Below, piece by piece: positions 1 to 7,200 of a stretch of DNA of 8,574 nucleotides. The DNA is from Candidatus Omnitrophota bacterium. GTDB taxonomy: Bacteria > Omnitrophota > Gorgyraeia > 2-02-FULL-51-18 > JAGOUK01. Numbering within the stretch: position 1 is the stretch's first letter; every line of letters begins with the position of its first letter. A program made the position numbers and the translations under genes. The stretch is taken from contig JAGVCY010000223.1 of the NCBI GenBank assembly GCA_020058965.1, positions 1 to 8,574 of the forward strand, read 5' to 3'. The notes beneath the pieces were generated by a model that worked only from the letters and a program-made list of their open reading frames with translations, was not told the origin of the DNA and did no database searches.

Positions 1-1296
1 ATTGGTCATCAAGCGCCGTTTGGGGCCTTGTTTAATGATTGCGACGATGCCGCTTATTATCGCCGCTCGACCCGCCCGCTTATAAAATTCGACGATCGGT
101 TTTTGATCTCGACGAGGTGCGTTGATCGGAGGGTTAAACTTTATCATTTGAGGCAAGTTCACACGAGTGCCTCCCGTCCGCGTGACTGCCGGCCGCAAAA
201 AAGCATATAACACTTTGTCCACCCGCCGAATCTCAAGTTCATCGTCCGGATGCTTCTTGGACAGCGTTTGCGGCAAAAATTCGGCCCGCACCGTGTCGTA
301 GATCCTAACCTCGCCATTTCTAAAGTCAAACTGCTGGTACTCCGTATCGATCTCTCTCGTAGCTTTGACTCCATAAAGGATCTGCACGGCGTCCAGCAGG
401 TCGGCGGAGGCGGCGGTCCAATCGGAGCGAGTGGGGTAGGTGGCCTTGTTCAACATTTCATCAAGCCGGGTTTCGGCCTTCCAGTGGATCTGCGGGGTGG
501 GGCCGGCTTCGCCCAACAGACTGCGGGCGTAGGCGGTCCATTCCTGAATAAGGGACACTGCGGATTGATTGCGGCTCTCGAGCGCGCTGAACAAGACAAA
601 AAACTTATGCGAGACACGCTTCAGGCCCGGGTCGCCGGATTCGAAGCCCAACTCGGCCGTCAGCGTTCGGACGAGGTCCCATGCGGCTAGCACGGATTCC
701 TTGGCAGAAGATGTGTTGGCTGGGTTTGTGACGATCCAATGCATGAGATTGATCGGTTCACTGACATGATCTTCATCGTTTCCGAGCTGACCCTTTAGCA
801 GTTCCACCATGCCAAACCACTGTCCCCTGTCCAAGATTTCGACTGCTGAGCCGGTTTCACTTTCTGAAATATCATGAACGAAGTACCAACAGCGAATAAC
901 CGATCGGTTTTTACCGCTGGTGGTTTCGACGGTTTGAGTTGGATCATAACGATCGATGTATCCGTCGCTTCCGAAGAAATATTCTCCCTTATCGGGCCCG
1001 TTGTCGACTGGCGAGATGAGGGTCCATCCTTCGCCGATCGCCCAACCGTTTTTTTCCGGTGAATAGCGGAGGCGCCAGTTGTTGATTTGATCTTCGGTGA
1101 AGGTGAGGCACGGAACCGGGTCTCCCACAAACCCGCCTTTTCTAAAGCTGTAGAGGCCGACTTTGTTGTCCAAGAACCAGACCGCCATGTAATTGGTGCT
1201 GGGGAACACATGCATCGCGCGGACATTGGGGATACGGATCTTCCATTGCTGAAGTCTCTGCGCGAACTCTGCCGGGTTGAAGGGCGGCTCGGCGGC
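1..1296 (-). other. Unrecognised C-terminal region after the MIDAS, continuing beyond the window
   Basis: Residues about 2427-2858. The first part (nt about 780-1260) is beta-rich and aromatic, with several Trp (VWFLDNKVGLYSF, NNWRLRYSPEKNGWAIGEGW, CWYFVHD, GQWFGM), and looks like a compact globular domain, possibly binding a ligand or protein. The second part (nt about 300-780) is mainly helical (for example SVLAAWDLVRTL). The end is basic and mixed (IRRVDKVLYAFLRP, RRDQKPIVEFYKR) with a short hydrophobic run (IISGIVAII), too short for a confident membrane helix. Midasin normally ends at or soon after its MIDAS domain, so this tail is extra. I do not recognise its family. Confidence 0.5.
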
Positions 1297-4200
1297 GGCC
1301 ATGCGGGCGCCGCTTTGGGCCATGCGAGCGCCGCTTTTGAGGCCGAGGAGTTCGCTGAGGTCTTTGGTAGGTATGCGGTTGAGCTTGGCCTTGAGATTAG
1401 CGAGTTTGATCAATAGCTCCATCATTTCGGTCGAGCTCGGCAGATGGTCGAGATTCAGTGACTTGGGGAATTCCAAAATGGACGGTGACTGCACGCCGAT
1501 AAAAACGATGTCGAGCCCCATTTTATCGGCTTTTTTATAAAACCCGCCATCAGCGGAAGCTATGCCGTCGGTGATAATGATGGTCATCTTTTTTGCATTA
1601 GTGCCAAATTTTTTATGCCGATCGATCGAGCCGTTGACGGCGGAAACGATGTCGGTTCCCGAGGAACCCATGCGAGCCTTGATCTCAGTGATGGCCAGTT
1701 CGATCTTGGACTTGTTGCGGCTCTCTGGGAAGTTCAGATGGTTTTCATACGCATCCCCTAGGGTGCTGTCTGCAAACGACACATTGTGATTTTGCGAAGC
1801 GGCATGATAAAAAAGAGATAAATATAAGCGATTAAGGTTAGTGGCGAAGAGGCCGATCCCGTCATGCGCACTACCCATACTGCCGCTGATGTCCACGATG
1901 AGCTCGATGTCGACTTCGGCCTTGCCTTGGACGACGCGCGTGTGTTTGAACGGCTCATCCGACTGTTGCATGACCAGTTCCGGGTCGGCATCGTCCCCTT
2001 CGTCGGCGTAGGTCGTGATCTGCGTCGGCTCACCCGCGAAGTCCCGGATGAAACGCTCCAAATGTCCGGGACTGACCTCGGCCAAAATTCCAAGGTCTTC
2101 CTGCACGGCCAACGCGTCGGGTGACGGAATATCGTCCTCTTCATCGGTGGATCCGGCGCCATCGTCCTTGCCATCGTCGGCGGGATCATCAGGAAATTTT
2201 TTATCAGGATCATCTGACCGGGGAGATTGTTGGCCCTTTTCCTTGTCCTTATCCTTATCGCGGTCTATGTCGTCCGACTTCGTCCCTTCGCCGGTCCCCT
2301 TGGGTCCGTCCGCGCCTACGCCTTTTTTACCCTTTTTACCCGGAGGGAGTTTGCCTTCGATCGTGATCTTGCCCTTGCCCTTGGGTTTTGCGTCCCGTTT
2401 AATCTTGGGCTTGTTGCCGCCGGGAGCTTTTTGGCCCTCGGGCAGTTCTACCGTGCCCGCGATCTCCAGGATCGTGTCGACGGAACTGCCGTCTATCCCT
2501 TGGATCATCTCGCTCATTTCCATACCGCCATCCCCTCCGGTGGCGATCATCGTCTTGATCCGCCGCACACCTTTTTCCGCCGTGTAGAGGTAGCGGTTGG
2601 AATATTCATAGCATCGGGCGGCGAGCTGGCGGATTTGCTCCGGCTCGAGCGACTTGAGCTCCTTCAAGATCGCCGCGACGCGGTCGGGTTCAAATTGGTT
2701 GGTGATCAGGGTCGATCGGTCGGGAGGAACTTGATGAAGCTCCTCATGCCGCGCGATCCACAAGCCGTTCAGAATTCCCTTCGCCGCCTGGACATAAAAG
2801 TTCGCCGTGTCCGAACCGGGCTTGACGATCTTGGCGAGCTCCGACTCGATGTATTCCTTGGGATGGGTCGTAAAGATCGCCGGGAAGAGCATCGAATGAA
2901 GTTCCACATTGTCCGGCCCTTTCTCTCCCTTCGTGTTGAACTTGAGCTCGTCGATCAAATGCCCCAGCTCATGCCAGCAGGACCAGTTGACCGCTTCTTC
3001 TTCCGAAACTCCCGCCGGCGTCATGGACCGCGATGCCTTGTCAAAGACCACCGCGTGTTCGCCTTCGAAGTAGGCGGCCGCTCCCTGGGGCGGCCGATAC
3101 TGATCCGTCGTGATCACAAAAGCTTCGATATTCGGAGAGCCGTATTGCGCGGGATCCAGTCGGACCTGAGCGAATTCCTTCGGTCCAAAAGGGAACTTCC
3201 GGATGATCTTTTCGACATTGAGCAGGATGTACAGGTGTTCGCCGTCTGCCGCGTCCTCGATAACGGTGGGCATGAGCAGGTAGATGCCCTTTTCCGTGAA
3301 GATCCTGCGCAGATCGAACATCACCGCGCGAAGCTCCTTCTCGCTGATGATCGGCGCGGCTTCCGCGGCGGAATTCTTCAGATACATCGCGCGCAGCTTG
3401 ATCAGCGCGTTCTTCAACTGCCCCGACGGGTCGACCGAGGAAGCGATCTCATCGATCCGGATGATCACATCCGAAACATCTTCGCCCAGCGCCAGGGCCA
3501 TTAGGAAGGGCTTGAGGATCTGGTCGGCAAACTCAAAGTCCCTGGCGGGACTACCGAGATTAAAGTTTTGGACATTTTCTCTGAGCTTCCTGGAATCCTC
3601 GGCCCATCTCGCGAGCCGCTCCCGCAACTGCTGCTGCATGTGCTCGGCGAGGGCGCGGTTCACCTCTTGCTGAATTTTTTTCTGCTCGTCCTCAACATCT
3701 TCCTCAAGCTTCATCTGGTCCAGCACCGTTCCGACCTCGTCGCGATTGAGGTCATCGTCGCGTTTTTCAGTATCAACCAGGATCGGATGACTCTCCGTTT
3801 CCACATGCATTTCGACGCGATGCGGGGTCGCGATTTGATCCGCGGTCGCGTAGGCGGACTTTTCATGCGTCATGCCGCGGCGGTTGTACTCGCGGAGGAT
3901 CTCGGCTTGTTCGAAGTCGGAATAATCCATCGGGTCCGGCGGCCAGATCTTATGAGCCCAGGACGCGATCTCACGCGGGAACCGTCCACGGCCGACATAG
4001 GTCTCCGTGGGATTAAAGGTGAGGGCTAAAAGCACTTCACTGTCGAGTTCTACCTCAAAGGACTCACCGGCATATTCGACGGTGAACCGCTTCTCCCCGC
4101 GGAACAGCGGCTGAAGCGCGTACAAGAGGTCCGGCGAAGCGTTCGCCTCGTCGATGAGCAGGATCGAGCGCGACGAAGTCGTCTGACCCGGAACGGCGAT

Positions 4201-7200
4201 CCGCGGCGGCCACTCCTCCTGTCCCGCCAGCCGGACACGGCCCGCACGCGCCAGGAATTCCTTGATGCCGACCTGAAACCTCCCTTGTTGGATCTTCATG
4301 CCGACCGTGACATCGCTGATCTTGAGCTCTTCGTACGCGTTTAGCAGGTACAGCGGGACGCCCCACGCGGCCGCGATATTACGGATACCGGTCGTCTTCG
4401 CCAAACCGGTTTCGCCGTCGATCATCACCGCTCGCGGCAGACGCTCCGTTCCTTCGGCATCGCGAACGCCGGTCCAGGCGTTGAGGCAGGCGTTCATCAT
4501 GCGGGCATAAGGGTCCGTGTACCGCATGTACTCGGAGGTCTTGACCTCGGACGGCGGGACCGCGTTTTCTTCATTGTACGGATCCCGTGGGAGGGTGAGG
4601 TCGCCAAATCCGTGCAGCAAGTCCATGCGGAGCGTAACGGTGTTTCCGGTTTTTTTGACCGTGAGGTTATCCGAAAGCTTGCGCTCGTCGTCCGTGCCGT
4701 CCTCGTACTTGATCGGATAAATGTTGGCGGGCGTTCGCACGACGATCCCGCCTTCGATGCGGTCGATCATGATGCTGTTCGAGAGCGTGTAGGTGTAGCC
4801 CGGCTCCATCTCCTCCAAATTAACGCTCACCTCGCGCGTCCGGTAATGCACGGTGCCGTGCCGCTTTTCGCACGACTCGAGCGTGCGTTTATAAAAATTC
4901 CGACACCGGCCGGGGGTGGCCTTGGCATTGCCGCCGAAGGCGGTCTGACGGAGCAGTTTTTCGACCATCACCTCGCGGTCAAACTTCTTGCGGTCTTTGT
5001 CCGAAAGACCGGCGCGGTAGATCACATCCGCCGCGCTGATCACATAAAAAAGCGGATTTTTCTGAAGCGGCTTATAGTCGAGCTCCTTCTCATGCTGTAT
5101 CCATTCCGCGAGGCGGAAGGCTTCTTTTTCCGTAAAGGCATACTGCACGCCGAACTTTCCGGCGCGTTCGAAGGCAGCCGCCTCGGCGGCGAGCGCGATG
5201 CACCAGCGGATCTCGTTCTCGTCCAACAGCGGATAACGCGCCTCCATCAGCGGGCGGATCTCGTTCTCGGCGGTGAGGGGCTTCACCCGCAGAACTTCAA
5301 AGCGGTTCAGGAACGCGGACGAAAGCTTGTTTTCGCTCGGGACCGAGACGACCAGATTCACCCATTCCGGCAGAACATACTTGATCGTTCGGCCCTCCAG
5401 GTCCTGAACGGCCATACTCCGTGACTCGGACATCGAGGCGAGGATCTGATTGAGGACCACGCGCTGGCGTTCGGGGATCGCGTCGATGTATTGAAAAAAC
5501 AGGAGTTTGGCCTGATGCGGGCCGCCTTTGGCGGCTTCGTATTTCTCCTCGGTGAGACAATTGCTTAGCAAAAAACCGAGCGCATTGCGGAAGGTGTCCG
5601 AAACATGCTGATCGAGAATGCCATAAGGGCTCAGCGTTCGATTAAATAGCGCCAACACCGATGAGCTCAACTGCATTCGCGTCATCTGAGGATGCGACCA
5701 CAAAATATCCATCGGAATCCCCTGCTGTTTGGCGTAATGTTCAGCGTAATCCCGAGCGATCTGAAGCGCGTCGGCGCCGTCGTTCTCGACCAGCGCGACG
5801 GGCAGACCCATGCCGATCGCGAAGTCCATTGAGCGGATGACGGCGCTTTGGGACTCGGGAATTTTTTGGCCGATGGGTTTGCGCCAAGCCACTTTTTCCG
5901 CGTCAGAACGGCTCTCGCCGAGGTTTTGTTGGACGATCTGCCAGACGCGGTCGAAGTCGGCCGCTTCAAGCCGCGCCATGTACGCCGTCATGATGCCCGC
6001 GAACGCGGCATGAAATATTTGTTCCGGCGTCGCCGTCGGGTCGGCGAGCGCCCGCGCGACGGCCTTGGAGGTCATGATGAGCTGGCGTGGCGAGAGCTCT
6101 TCTTTGTGAGGATGGGAACGGACAAATTCGCAATGAAGCCGCGCGAGACTCGCTTTGAGTCCGGCGTCCTTAAACCTCGGGTCACGGGCGGCCTCCTCGC
6201 CCATCACATGATCCATGATCCGTATCGCGTCCGGCACCGACAGAACATTCGAGAACCACATCTTTGCCGCCTGCGAATCAGTCCCATAGGGAAGCGTGTC
6301 GCGGCCCGCGGTCTTGCCGGCCGGATTCTGCGTGATCGTCAGGCAAAAATCCTTATGACGCGCCACCCAAGTTCCCTGAAATCCCGGATGGAACATTCCG
6401 AGGTCAAACCCATCCAGCTCCGACAGCCGCTGCAAGAAGGTGATCACTTCCTGCGAATTGGCGCCGATCGCGCCTTCGTCCAAGGTGAAGATCCCGCCTT
6501 CCGTGTACGCCTTTAAAAAATCAACCCAGAATTTACCTTTTGCATCCGGCGCGCCCGTCATGATGAACCGCTCGCCGCGCTTAGACAGCCGGCCCAGGAA
6601 GTCTCCCAGATCGATCTCGCCATGCATCAACTGACTGTACTCCGCGATCCCCATGCGTTTGGCAAATTCCGGAAAGCATGCGGTCTTGCCCCCGCCCGGA
6701 TACCCTTCAGCGATCATCGTGCGGCCGCTCTTAAAAGCGAGGATCATCGCGGCTAATTGGCGCACCAAGTTTTCCGTCGGCGCCAGGAACGGCCCCTTCG
6801 GCATCTGACCCTTCGGATAACGGGTCAGGATTTCAAATCCGTCGGCATAAAAATAAATTCCATCCGATTTTTCCCTGAATCCCACACGCGACTCGGGGTC
6901 GATCATCACGGGAGGAGAGAAGGAAAGTGTTGGCTGGGATTTCGAGGCCTGAGCTGAGGCGGCTCTAAACTCTTCGGGCAGGCCAATACCCAGCGTGTAA
7001 TAAGCGATCGACTGAATACGCTGACCGTCCGGGGCGCGTCCGAGCTTGATCTCGTCTGAGATCGCGGCCGCGTATGCATCCAAGTCGGCCACCCCGAGTC
7101 GCTGATGTTCAAGTTTGCTCTCTTGAACGAGCGTTTTATAATGCTCAAAAACTTCGAGGGCCGGTTTGACGGCCGCCTCAAGAGCCGCCGGGTCGCGCAT

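Noticed and set aside
19..60. Possible membrane helix near the left edge (IISGIVAII)
   Set aside because: Only about nine to eleven hydrophobic residues flanked by Lys and Arg; too short without the sequence beyond the window.
2734..2748. Second HExxH motif, HEELH, at residues 1943-1947
   Set aside because: It lacks the hydrophobic flanks of a zincin active-site helix and is followed at once by QVPPD, which would break the helix. HELGH at 2959-2973 is far more typical. It is probably chance.
2227..3504. Plus-strand open frame of 425 codons, the longest start-to-stop frame in the window
   Set aside because: It is codon-aligned antisense to the linker and peptidase region of the giant gene. 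Rare Leu TTA/CTA and Ser TCA codons on the minus strand leave this frame free of stops. Its translation is Arg/Leu/Asp-rich with no recognisable motif.
4612..5424. Plus-strand open frame of 270 codons
   Set aside because: It lies opposite modules D and E, which carry clear AAA+ motifs on the minus strand; the plus translation shows no family feature.
5848..6516. Plus-strand open frame of 222 codons
   Set aside because: It overlaps module C with its Walker B and sensor-1 motifs on the other strand; no independent evidence of coding.
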